A program made the position numbers and the translations under genes. A stretch of DNA of 64,000 bases, taken from the NCBI RefSeq assembly GCF_035046505.1, contig NC_089829.1:3394001-3458000 (forward strand). Reading direction: 5' to 3'. Positions 21,335-33,100 of this stretch are shown one piece after another (within the stretch, counting starts at the first letter, position 1; each line of letters starts with the position of its first letter). Below the pieces are notes generated by a model, which saw only the letters and a program-made list of their open reading frames with translations, was not told the origin of the DNA and searched no databases. Source of the DNA: Tiliqua scincoides. Lineage: Eukaryota > Chordata > Lepidosauria > Squamata > Scincidae.

Positions 21335-22309
21335 GGTTGTAACTCTTGCATACTTACTCTGGAGGAACTAAAAGAAGATTTAAAACACATGTACATGGTG
21401 TACCCATCTTGTGGCTCTCTGAAGGTTGTTGTATGTGACTCAGAGGGTCTGAAAGGTTGGCAATTTTTGTGATCTAAATTGAACACAATGACAATTATTT
21501 AACTGGGGGGGGGGGGAAAGGAATTATTTTAATTGTTCATTATTTTTTGGGTGTTTTCCAAACAAAACACATACAGTAGGATAAAACACAGGGACATGAA
21601 TTATACAACAGGAAGCCAAGCGCTTGATAATGGATTCAGGCTGCACTCTTAAACCCCAGGGCCAGCCCACAGATGACAAAACATGAACGAATCACATCGA
21701 GCAGCACTTTCGGGTGATGGTGAATTGATGAGTAGCACCCATTTGTCCACTGTCCTCCTCCACCCTGCTGGTGATGGAGCCCTTCTGGTCAGCACTTCAC
21801 TCCTCTTCCTGCTCAGTGAGAAGCCCTCTTCTCTCTCCATGCTGGAGGAAAAGCAAAAATTGCAGCAGCTGCCACTGTCACAACCTCCTCACTCTCTCTG
21901 CCCACTTGGCTGCAGCTGTGTGGGCCAGGAAAGTCAAGGCACAGTGATCCTGCCCTTTACCTCCTGCCTCAGACCATCTCCTTGCTTGTCCTCTGCATGG
22001 TTCTTCTTTAAAATGAACAGGAAGAGACCAGCATGCTCCACTCCTCATGCCCCATGTGAGGACAAACAAGGAGGCAGCACAGAAGGGGACATAAGGGGTG
22101 GGTACAGCCTTCCTTGCCTCTCCCTGCAAGTGCAACTGAGAGAGCAGAACGCACGAGGTGGTAGTTACAGCAGCACCCATGCCACCCTGTTTCCCCATCT
22201 ATCAGAAGGGGGCTACCAGTATCCCAAAGGGAAAGAGGCTCCTCCCCCTCCTCCCGCACTTATTTGGGGAATTTGATGGGGCAGCATTTACATGCCACCT
22301 CAAATGACC
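21335..22309. other. No gene recognised
   Basis: A 197-codon frame at 21683-22276 (+) is the longest here, but it is low in family resemblance and is overlapped by frames on the other strand. I do not call it a gene. Confidence 0.5.
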
Positions 22310-22442
22310 CCAGGGCTCAAACCACAGCTGCTATACACACTTACAGAAGTAACTCCCATTGATCCCAATGAAGCTTACTACTGAGTAAGAATTCTACATG
22401 CATAGAATTCTACATGCAATTCTACATGCATAGAATTGTGCT
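22310..22442. repeat. Short palindromic MITE-like repeat with internal triplication
   Basis: Matches the 70-100 base family ('cacacttacagaagtaactc', 'aagcttactactgagtaag'). At 22388-22437 the unit 'agaattctacatgcat' is repeated about three times. Confidence 0.5.
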
Positions 22443-23329
22443 GTAACCACTTCATTTGAACAGGCATTATTCCCTTCTCCACAATAGGCATTCTCTGCCT
22501 ATTCTCTTTCATTTTCTCTTTAGGCATTCTGTTCTGGTTCAAGACAAATGAGATCTGAGTTCAGTTCTGAGCTGATTTGGGGTTTCAGATTCCAAGTAGG
22601 TTCAACTCCCTGCACTGAACTCAGTGGGTGTTCCTTCTGGATGCACATGCGTAAGACCAAATGACATATGAGCGGAAATCCATGCATGCCCTTTTGCATC
22701 ACACTTCATTTACAAATGCAATTTCTACTGCCTGCCCATCCACACTGGAAATAGAAATGTCTGCGTATTGTTTTTATTAGCAATCAGGTATTACATTTTC
22801 CCTCTAAGTGAAAAATACCAATATGACTCTTAGGACTGAGGAAGCTGCTACAGTTTCACAGGTGACAAGCTGAGTTTGCTGCCTCAAAGAACAGACATTT
22901 CGAACAATGAAGGGTGACAGGGATAAGATGGCAGGGTAATTACAGGATTGCTCGGTTCAATTCATCTTCGGAGAAAGAAAACATGAGCCATGCATCTGTC
23001 ACTGCAAGTTGGAATCCTTCACTGTCAGAACTTCAGAACATGTGGGTGCAGGAGGTTGGGGAATGCACAGGAGATTGTGACCAAGAGAAGAGAAAAACAT
23101 GTTCTGTAAACAGAGCTTAACAGAAGTTGGAGTTGCATGGAGCTGTAAGTGTCTGCAGGAGCCTCCCTCCTTCCAGAAGGCTTAGGACCAGAAGGCGACC
23201 AGGCTGGGTAGGTGGGACCAGGAAAGGGGACGGACCCATCAGGGCCAGGGGAATCTAAGGAGAGGGTCAGGTATGAGAAAAAGCTGGTTGAGTTAGAGAC
23301 TAGCTGGCAGGGAAGATCAGGAACCCTGT
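22443..23329. other. No gene recognised
   Basis: No repeat family or exon could be supported in this stretch. Confidence 0.45.
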
Positions 23330-23560
23330 GACCTGTAGAGTCGCTTGGGGGGGTGCAGGTTGTACCGGGTGACGCGCATGGGGGGCTGACACGCACTGGG
23401 GGGGCCTGACATGCTAAAATCACGGTGGTTAGGAGTAATACCATAGTGTTATATACCGTTGGATGTGGAATTTCCAGCAGAATGCAATGCAAAAAAACAG
23501 GGTGAAATATCTCCTTTCTATCAAATGAATATATCCTTTCTATCTATCTTATGGTCAAAC
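23330..23560 (+). repeat. Unclassified interspersed repeat, copy A
   Basis: Shares an ordered series of phrases with 25655-25905: 'taaaatcacggtgg', 'aggagtaataccat', 'gtgttatatacc', 'cagcagaatg'. The family was not identified. Confidence 0.4.
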
Positions 23561-24199
23561 AAATCGGAGAACAAAAAATGCATGGATAGTGAAACGAAGC
23601 TGTATCACATGTTTACGTGTGAGTAGGTGAACTTAGGTGAGTAGGCCTTAGTCTGTTGGAAAGGGCAGGCTGAGAGGAATCCAACAACATCAGAATGGTC
23701 CTGATCCAATGAACACAGCACCCCAAAACACCTGAGAAGGAAATCCCTCCCTCAGAGAAGATGAATGTATGGAATGTTCGCCCTATGGAAAGCGAAACTA
23801 AGCCTCATGGTTGCGTTTACTCACGAGTAAGCGAACATGCCTTGGCTGGTGATCAGGCCAGGCAAAGGGGAATGTGAAGCCCCCAGAATGGTCCTGATCT
23901 GATGGAACTGGAGCTCTACAAATGCTCCAGAAGGCAGCCCCCCCCTCCCCACTAAAAAGGATCAAAACAGAGGCTTCAGCTGATAAGGTGAACCTTTTTG
24001 AGACTTGCAAAGCCAGGTGAATCCTGACAGTGATCTGGTTTAAACAGAAGTTTAAATTGAACTGGGCACTGGGTAGGGCTGAAAACCTTACTGGTTTTGG
24101 AGGAGGGGGGTGTTATTGCAGGTAGGCTACAGAGGAAATTCACTTGGTGGAACAGGGCTGGCTTCTGCTTATTTAATTATTTGTTTTACTTTAATTATT

Positions 24200-24327
24200 T
24201 ATACTGATTTATTTTAATTTGCCTGATGATGTCACTTCCACCATGACATCACTTCTGGTGGGTCTTGGACAGATTGTCATTCTAAAAAGTGGGTCCCAGT
24301 GCTAAAAGTTTGATAACTGCTGCAATA
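24200..24327. repeat. hAT-like MITE fragment
   Basis: 'gcctgatgatgtcacttcca' and 'gtgggtcccagtgctaaaag' followed by 'tttgataactgctg'; the same 'gtgggtcccagtgctaaaa' phrase recurs at 32509-32530. No target duplication was found. Confidence 0.45.
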
Positions 24328-24389
24328 AGGTGTTAGTAAGTTGACACCCTGGGAGAGGGGTGTAACACCACTAGTGTTACTCCAGTGAC

Positions 24390-25603
24390 GGGGCTTGTTA
24401 GCGGAAATGATGAGTCTGCTTATAGGAAGGAGGTACAGGAGTTGTTATTGTGGTGCAAAGAAAATCATCTCTCACTTTACATCAAAAAAACTAAAGAACT
24501 TATAATTGACTTCTGGAAAAAGAGGGATGTACATACACCATTTTAAATAAATGGTGAGGAGGTGGAGAGGGTTGCTAGTTTCAAATTCCTAGGTATTTAT
24601 ATCACAGAGGACCTCTCACAGAGGACTATTAACACCAGCATGTTGATAAAAAAGGCACAAAAGCGGTTATATTTTCTGAGGACGCTTGGGAGGTTAAATT
24701 TATCACAGCAGCTACTTGTGTCTTACTATCGTTGCACCATTGAGAGTGTCCTAACCTATGATAAGAACATAAGAACAGCCCCACTGGATCAGGCCAAAGG
24801 CCCATCTAGTCCAGCTTCCTGCATCTCACAGCGGCCCACCAAATGCCCCAGGGAGCACACCAGATAACAAGAGACCTCATCCTGGTGCCCTCCCTTGCAT
24901 CTGGCATTCTGACATAGCCCATTTCTAAAATCAGGAGGTTGTACATACACATCATGGCTTGTAACCCATAATGGATTTTTCCTCCAGAAACTTGTCCAAT
25001 CCCCTTTTAAAGGCATCCAGGCCAGACACCATCACCACATCCTGTGGCAAGGAGTTCCACAGACCAACCACACGCTGAGTAAAGAAATATTTTCTTTTGT
25101 CTGTTCTAACTCTCCCAACACTCAATTTTAGTGGATATCTTGGTGTGGTACGGAAATTGCTCTGCAGGGGACAAAAAAGTTCTGCAGAGAATTATTAAGA
25201 TTGCGCAGCACATCATCAACCTTCATCTACCAGCTTTGGCGGACATCTATACATCTCGCTGTCCGCAAAAGTCACATAGTATTCTGAGAGACCCCTTCCA
25301 TCCGGCTCATAAGTTCTTTGAACTGTTGCCTTCGGGTAGACGATACAGAACTAGTAGAGCAGCACCACACGATTCCTGAACAGTTTTTAGCCCACAGCCA
25401 TAATTACGTTGAATAAGGCGATATAGTTGTTACCATGCTCCTGAGCATTATGGTCTGTTATACTGTTTTTATATTATGATGCATGTTGTATAGTGTATCC
25501 ATGTATGCGTGGGTGAGTGAGATTGTTGGAATTGTAGTATATATTTATGCTTGTATCTCAAAGGTGCATAAATTTCATTGTGCTGTAGCACAATGACAAT
25601 AAA
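24390..25603 (+). mobile_element. L2 LINE 3' half, interrupted by a CR1 insertion
   Basis: The plus strand reads as the C-terminal part of an L2-clade RT: '..KKTKELIIDFWKKRDVHTPF', then 'MERVASFKFLGIYITEDLSQ', 'AQKRLYFLRTLGRLNLSQQ' and 'YYRCTIESVLTYD' up to 24766. After the CR1 it resumes with 'DILVWYGNCSAGDKKVLQR' to 'FELLPSGRRYRTSRAAPHDS' at 25379. The 3' end is the L2-type hairpin 'cattgtgctgtagcacaatg' followed by 'acaataaag' and a microsatellite. There is an in-frame stop near 24544. The element is a 5'-truncated fossil of an ordinary LINE. Confidence 0.88.
24767..25133 (-). mobile_element. CR1 LINE 3' fragment nested in the L2
   Basis: 3' end at 24767 with 'ataagaacataagaac', 5'-truncated at about 25133. 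Very close to the 8663 copy. The L2 protein reading is collinear on both sides, which proves the order of insertion: L2 first, then CR1. Confidence 0.92.
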
Positions 25604-25605
25604 GT

Positions 25606-25654
<49 letters not shown>
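25604..25654. repeat. (ACT)n microsatellite at the L2 3' end
   Basis: About 17 ACT/CTA units directly after 'gacaataaagtt', which suggests it grew from the L2 tail repeat. Confidence 0.95.
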
Positions 25655-25905
25655 GACCAAAATCACTAAAATCACAGTTTGGAGGAATACCAGCATGTTA
25701 TATATCAATCAATGCGTAATTTCATGCAGAATGTGTTCTATTCTTGTTCTATCAAAAGGTACAGCCAAAAAAACCAGTGGGGGTGGAGTGATGGAACATC
25801 ACCACACCCACCACCTGGGGTATTGCCCCACCCACTGCATGGGGGGTCATGCGCTGGCATCCCGCACTGGGTGACATGAACCCTAGTGATGCCACTGCCT
25901 GTGAC
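25655..25905 (+). repeat. Unclassified interspersed repeat, copy B
   Basis: Second copy of the family at 23330-23560 in the same orientation ('actaaaatcacagtttggag', 'taccagcatgttatata', 'atgcagaatg'). Confidence 0.4.
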
Positions 25906-27172
25906 GTTGGGGTGATACATAGATCTGTAAAGCCCCTCCCTTCCTTTGCCCATGGGAGAACAGCTCTGGGAAGACAAGCCAGGTGGGTTGAATGTTAATC
26001 TGGTTATGTTCCATGGGGCTTAATCCCAAGTAAATGTTCATGGGGTCATGACTACTGCACTGAGAAGTTACTTGGGTCTTGATCTTGATGGAAGGCAGAT
26101 TAGAAAGTGCAAACCAGGATATCTGAGTGTCTTCTAGAAAAAGGTTTTGAAGCTTAGTGATGGGGTTAAAAGGACTTGTGTTAATGTACAGTTGGACCCT
26201 GCTATCTGTGGGGTTTCTCTTCCAGAACCGCTAGGGATATGGAATCTGTGGTTACTGGGGTCTGATTTTTCTATCTTTGGCCCTTGCTAAAGCAAATTGC
26301 TTGCTCTGGATTGAGGTTCTGCAATTCTGGCCTGCCTTGATATCTTATGGATAACCACTTGTAAGCCAAACACAATAGGATTGTAGCTTAGGCTACAATC
26401 TCTTAAATGCTCACCCAGGACCAGGCCCCAGTGAATTTGTTGGGGCTCACTTCTAGGCAAACACGCACCAGACTGTGTAGCGAGGATGTGAAATTCTCAA
26501 GCATTGAAAGTTGGATTCGCAAGGCATACAACCTCAAGCACTTCCTCCCTGCAGGCTCCCCCCCCCCCACTCAAGGTCCTGCATTTGAACCAATCTGTGC
26601 ATGTTTATGGCAGGGAATAAATATGCAAATACACATGCACCATTCACAATGAGTGGCAAAGTACACACTGGCTTGTGCAGACGACAGGGCACTTGATGTG
26701 TTTACTTATGTTGCACAAGACTGGAAGTCCCAGCTGACATAATGGAACGGGGATTGCCAAATCTGCCTCCCTCCCCACCACCAGTGCCTCTCAAGAAAAA
26801 AGGTACTTCCTTTATCCCCCATTTCAATCTGAAACTCTTTTTTCTACTCCACACAAATTCTAGGCCTTCTGCTCAGCCTGTTCTCTCTGACTACTTGAGA
26901 ACTCATCCCAGCACCTGAAAGTTGTGGTCTCCTTTCCTTGTGCTTTTCTGGTTTTAGAGAACAAATGGATTGAAATGTGTACATGCTCACTTGCACTAAT
27001 CGATTGTGTTCCATCAAATCTGTCAGCCTGCCAGACCAAGATAAAGATCGGAGTTCAAAATTCAGGCAAACACAGATGAACCAAAAAAAGGACAACCCTT
27101 CCCGGCAGAGCAGATAGATTAGGGAGAGCTGTTGCTGCCGGGACTCTACGAGACTTAAACAAGGACTCTGCA
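25906..27172. other. MASP2: Upstream region of MASP2; no other gene recognised
   Basis: Holds a short Tigger-like fragment (26187-26262) and otherwise apparently unique DNA. If the proposed first coding exon is correct, the MASP2 promoter and 5' UTR lie in its right end. No clear TATA box was identified. Confidence 0.4.
26187..26262 (+). repeat. Tc1/mariner (pogo/Tigger-like) terminal fragment
   Basis: 'acagttggaccctgctatct' and 'ttccagaaccgctagggata' resemble the well-known Tigger-type terminus that reads 'cagttggccctcggtatccg'. The partner terminus was not found. Confidence 0.4.
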
Positions 27173-27180
27173 ATGATGAG
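27173..27180 (+). CDS. MASP2: MASP2 coding exon 1 (proposed start, 8 coding bases)
   Basis: Exon 2 begins with the last base of a split codon, then CTT TGT CTT. Human MASP2 begins Met-Arg-Leu with the first junction inside the Arg codon. 'ATGATGAG' followed by the donor 'gtaggt' at 27181 supplies exactly this: M-M-R-L-C-L-F. The first ATG has G at -3, the second A at -3. The frame closes to 690 codons in total. Other short ATGAG/GT sites could exist, so this is an inference. Confidence 0.6.
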
Positions 27181-30100
27181 GTAGGTTTCACTGGGAATGT
27201 GATTCTTTCCTGAATCCCAGGCCCTACTCCAGGTAACTCTGCTTTTCAGCTTAGATAGGGCTAACAGACAGAGGGCCTTTTCTGTGGTAGCACCTTGATT
27301 ATGGGAGGCCTGCAACTTCCTGGCACCTCTTATGATGTTTTCAGGATCCAGGTTAAAAATGGATTTATTTGGGCATTTGGTATCATGCAAGAGGCTTTGT
27401 CAAATTGAACTGCTTCCTGTAGTTATAATTGTTAATCTGTTTGACTGGTTTTCACAGGAGTTTCACAGCTATCTTGTTGAGTTTTAACACCAATTATGCT
27501 GTGTACATTTTTCTATGCATGTGTTTGTATTTTGCCAGAAAGGACTTTTAATACACTGATATCTCAGAGTGCAATCCTAATGTGCCCTTGGGCCAATGCA
27601 AGTCCCTTGCACCAACCCAGGAGTGTCACAAAAGTGCCATAAAGCACTTTTGCACCACTCAATGGGGAGATAGGGCAGCGCACGGACATGCATCAGCCTC
27701 CTCACACAAACGAGGGCCTCAGGGAGAGGGTGAGTTGCGTTGGCTGACCCAGGGGTTGGGGGGGGGGCGTGGGAAGGAGGTGTTTAGAGGTGGGGGGAGA
27801 GAGAGCGGCAGGTATTCCCGGGGACGGGCAGGGAGTGAGAGGCAGGGCCAGGATCCAGTAGTTATGCTGGATCCTAACCCCATTCCCAGGCAGCCCGGGG
27901 CAGTCCCAGGCTGCTCGAATTTGTGCCACCTCTTGAGGTGGCGCAGATCCAAGTAACCCCATTGGGGTTGCTGTGGCTTTACCCCAGGTAAGGAGAAGCA
28001 ATTCCCCTTGCCCTGGGCTGAACTGCTTTTAGCCCCAATCCTTCCTTGGATGAAGCGCAGGCCTGCCAACCTTCCTGATCCAGGGCAGATTTGGATTGTG
28101 CTGTAAATGTGGTGATTTGGGTTCATAAAAGAACTTGCATGGATATTCACATCAAAACAATATACAAAGTGGAAAACATGCGTTGGTTTTAAGGGACAAA
28201 ATTTATAATGCCACAAGTGGCAGTGTAGTGGAGTAGTTGGAAGTGCTGAATTAGGACCCAGAAATGGGAAGAGCTCCAGAACTTTGTGAGCTTTGAGGCA
28301 CAAAGTATCATTGGGTCCCTTTTTGGCCCACCCCTTCAATAGCACTCCTTCCTTCTCTAGTCACACTCCTTTCTTCTATAACTACACAAAGGGAAAAAAA
28401 TTCAGAACACAACATGTAATATTGAGCCCTGCACTCAAAGCATATCCTACTGTGGTTGAGGATCTTGGTGCAGAGTAAACATCACAGGACTGCAACAGGT
28501 TACAGTGAAATATAACTAAGGGCACAATCCTAACCCCTTATGTCAAGCGCTTTCCAGCACTGCCATAAGGGCAATGCAGCTCCGAGGCAAGGGAACAAAC
28601 ATTCCCTTACTTTGAGGAGGCCTCCTTGAGTGACACCCAACTGCAGAATGCAGCACATGTCCCATGTCCCTATGACAGAGCTGGAAAGCACTGACATAAG
28701 GGGTTAGGATTGCACCCTAAATAACTTTTTAAAAAAACCCAGCAAACTTGAAGAATTCTTAAATAGTCAATATTTGGCACCAACATGTCCTAGGCACTAG
28801 TCAGTAGGTGCACATCTCATTTGGATGCCCACATCAGACAAAGCATTCACTGAAACTTTGGCAGGTGTGAAGGATGATATTTTCTCTAAGATAAAGTATT
28901 AGGGTCTGAGTGCTGAGAAAAATGTCATGCAAGTGCTCTTTTTATCCATCCTCATTGTCAAACACTTCGTTTATAAATTCATTTTTTAGAAATACCAGTC
29001 AGACAAAAAAGTTCAAAGTAGGGTAATGCCTTTCTTAGGACTAACTGAAAGGTTTAAAAAAATATCAAACACCACATCTGACAGATCTGTAAATCTGTAT
29101 TTGCTGATGCCTTAGATCAGGGGTGTCCAAACTTTTTGGTAGGAGGGTCACATCATCTCTCTGACACTGTGTTGTGGGCAGGGAAAAAAAGGAATTAATT
29201 TACATTTCAAATTTGAATAAATTTACATAAATGAATATATTGGAGATGAAACTTATATGAATGAAAGGCCTATAAAAGGCCTCGCACAAAGCAAGGCTGG
29301 CCTTTCCTTTGCAGCTACTGCTGCATCACAGACGTGAAACAACAAGCAGTGGAGGGAGTGCTCAGCTCATGCTAGAGGTCAAACTGTTGCCCCTTGCTGA
29401 GAGAAGTTGTGTTGGGCCAGTATGGGCTCCAACATCTCCCTAGTGGGCCAGAAGCTCATTGGAGACTGGGGGCTCCTCACGGGCCGAATTGGGAGTCCTC
29501 AAGGGCTGCAAATGGCCCCTGGGGTTTGAGCACACCTGCCTTAGATAAGAGTAGGGGAAACAAATGTGCTAATGGATGCTTCCAGTCTTTCAGAATAACT
29601 TAACTGCTTGGTACCACAGGGAGTTGTCTGACTCACCTGCATTACCAACCCCTAAATCTGGCTAAGTTCTCCATTTTCTCTCCTGCAGACTTTGTCTTTT
29701 CATAGTTGCCTTTTGCCAAGGGGTGCTCAGTGATGTCGTTCAGCTAGAAAGAATGTATGGAAGGATTGCATCACCTGACTTCCCAAATGTGTACCCCAAC
29801 AGCAAGGAGAGGACCTGGAACATCACTGTGCCCCATGGTTATGCCATTCGCATCTACTTCACCCACTTCAAACTAGAGCTGTCTTACCAGTGTGAATATG
29901 ACTATGTGAAGGTATGGGATGCTACTGGGATTTGCTTAAATTTATGCTGGGGTTGTTTGATATGTTGCTGTAATTCAACACCAAAGCAAACTTCCAGAGA
30001 AAGTTTGCAAGGAGCTGCAGCTGAGTTTGGCAGCAGGGAAACTGAGTGCCAGAAGCACTGCTCTTATAGCAGGAGTGGTGATGAACTCTCAGCAGCAGGA

Positions 30101-33100
30101 GCTCTCTGGTAAACTTTTTCAAAGGGCTGAAGTGTGTCAGGCTTAACAGGAGGCAAGCTGAAAAATTTGCCTAGGGGGCATAAGCACCTGTCTATCTGTC
30201 TGCAGATGGAGATTCCAGATAATGAAAGCCTTCACCAAAAGAAGAAAGATTAGAGCTCCAATTAGTAATCAAGCTCTCAAAGAAGTAGGGCTGGTAGGCC
30301 GGTGTAGAAACAGAAAATGCCTGACCCCACTGTCTTCCAATACCTGCTCCACAGATGCATTCTGGAGGAAAGGTCTTGGCCACCCTGTGCGGACATCAGA
30401 GCACTGACACTGAAGAAGCCCCAGGGGACAAGACATTCCACTCAATGGACAACAACCTTGCTGTAACCTTTCGGTCAGACTACTCCAACGAGAAGGAGTT
30501 CACCGGTTTTGAGGCTTTCTATGCTGCTGAAGGTATTTATCATTGTTGGTCTAAAATATTTGTATCCCACATCTCTAGGCCTGTAAGGCTCATGATAAGA
30601 AGAGGGAGGGCAAACCCTCCTCCCAAGTTCAATCCCTGGAAGCATCTTCAGATAGAGCTAGGAGAGGCCGTCTTTGGAACCCTGGAGAGCTGCTGCCTGT
30701 CAGTGCTGACAATACTGGACCAGCAGTTTGACTCTGTATAAGACAGTTGACATTTCCTAAAATGTTGGCAACTTTTGGCAAGGCCACTATATAAACTGCT
30801 TGTTCTTGTTTCTCCCCCCCTCCCCCTCAGACATTGATGAGTGTGCACAGCTTGTCAACGATGAGACAATTTGTGACCATCACTGTCACAATTATCTGGG
30901 AGGCTTTTACTGCAGCTGCCGAATTGGCTACTTGCTTCACAAAGACAAGAGGACCTGCATGGGTAAGTCTGCCTGAGGAAAAAGGGGGGGGGGGTGCCCC
31001 TTTGGTTAAGGTGACACCTGAGTTTGTCCACCTTAACCAAAGGGGCACCCCCCCCCTGTTACTGTGCCACCTTAACCAAAGGGGCACAGTAACAAACTCT
31101 GAATGTCCGCTTGGGTGATAAAGTGGGATATAAATAAAAACTACCTGCACAGGTATTATCTCCATATTCTCAGTGAGACTGAATGGCTTGCCAAAGGAGA
31201 GCCAGGATGGTATAGTGGTTCTGGTGTTAGACCTGGAAAATCCAGGTTCAAATCCCCATTCAGCCATGAAGCTTCCTGGGTGACCTTGGGTTAGTCACTA
31301 TCTCTCAGCCTCATGTACTTCAGAGGGCTGTTGTGAGGACAAAAAAAGGGAAGAACCATGTACACCACCCTGACCTCCCTGGAGGAAGGTCAGTATAAAT
31401 GTGAACAATAACTTGGTTAACCCTAGTAGTTTGGTGCCTTGATAGTAGTTTGGCAACCACAAAATATTGGTTACAGACTATTCCACAAGCTTTCCAGTTC
31501 TCCAGAACTCTTCTTAAAGCTGGGTTTTAAGCTAAAAATAAAGGGTGACAAATCTGGAACAACAGAAAAGCTCCATGGTCTGCACTTTGTAGTAGGACTG
31601 GATATGGAGCTGGAGGTCAGAGATAGCACACCTGCTTTGCAGGGAGAAGGGACCAAGTCCATTTGGAAAAAAATAGGGCTTATGGTCATTACATTGTCTA
31701 TGCAAACTGCCTTGAGTGTATGAATGCAAATCTACAAGAAAGGCAGGGTATAAATAAATCCTTGAGCATCTCTCAATAGGGCTGGGAAAGACCCTTGTCT
31801 GAAACCCTGGGGAGATGCTGCCAGTCTGTATTCACAACAATGACCTAGATCAGAGGTGTCCAAACCCTGGCCCAGGGGCCACTTGTGGCCCTAAGGGACT
31901 CCCAATCTGGCCTGCGGGGAACCCCCAGTCTCCAATGAGCCTCTGGCCCTCCGGAGACTTGCTGGAGCCCGTGCTTGCCTAACGCAACTGCACTCAGCAT
32001 GAGGGCAACTGTTTGACCTCTCGTGTGAGCTGTGAAATGAGGGCTCCCTTCACTGCTTGTTGTTTCGTGTCTGTGATGCAGCAGGGGCAGTGACGGAAAG
32101 GCCGGCCTTGCTTCATGCAAGGCCTTTTATAGGACTTGAACTATTGCAAGACCTTCATTCATTCATATAAGTTCCAGCTCTAATATATTCATTAATGTAA
32201 ATTTTTGTAAATTTGTTCAAATTTAAAAAGTGAATTAATTCTCTTTTTTCTCAGCCCCCGACACAGTGTCAGAGAGATTATGTGGCCCTCCTGCCAAAAA
32301 GTTTGAACGCCCCTAACCTAGATGAGCAGTTCACAAATTGGGCTTGTGGCCCATAACCCAATTTTTGGTGGGTTGTGAAACTGTTAAGGCAGATTAGGCT
32401 TTGTGCATCAAGAGTTAAACTACTTGCTGCTTGGGGGGGAGCACTGCTGCTCAATCACCATTATAGCCACAGAGGCTTGATCGGCTGGTGAAGTGAAACT
32501 TTTTTTAGGTGGGTCCCAGTGCTAAAAAGTTGGGAACGACTGACCAAAACAGACCAATCATCTGACTTGATATAAAACAGTTTACTGTGTAATCTGGAAC
32601 CTTCCATAGTTCTCAGCATGAACAAAGGAAACTCTTGGACAGGACAGGATGGTATAGCTTTTTATTGCATGCTTAATCCTTTACTCTGCATTTTTTTCTT
32701 TTTTTTTCTTTTTCCTTTTGAAGGGGGGTGCATTGCATTTTATTCCTCTTAATTTAATGATCTCTGGCTGTACAATCTTTAGGGTTTTATCACAGATTTA
32801 AGTGGCTCTAAGACACTTGGGGACCACATCACAGCTTTGAAGCAGGGCATAATTAGAATTTTTAAAAATGCCAAGAAATACACAGGGCATCTCAGAACCC
32901 AGAGGAGAAACTAAGCCCTAAGCATGTGTACTGAAAGCCCTCTTTTCGTTTAGAAGTCAGCTTCCAACTATTTGGGGTTCATTCCTGTTTCAAGATCCAA
33001 TTGTTGGGCTCCAATTCATTTTCCCAATTGGTTTCTACTTCTCATTGTTGGCCTTCATCAGAAGCTACAATGCACAGCCAACTCCTAGCAAGTGCTCCAA

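Noticed and set aside
21683-22276. 197-codon open frame on the + strand
   Set aside because: No recognisable family, overlapped by 83-106 codon frames on the other strand, no exon context.
27582-28345. 124- and 208-codon frames on opposite strands
   Set aside because: GC-rich low-complexity sequence overlapping a MITE; no family resemblance.
31199-31270. Possible tRNA gene
   Set aside because: Only promoter-box similarity; no full cloverleaf, and it continues into a CORE-type SINE body.
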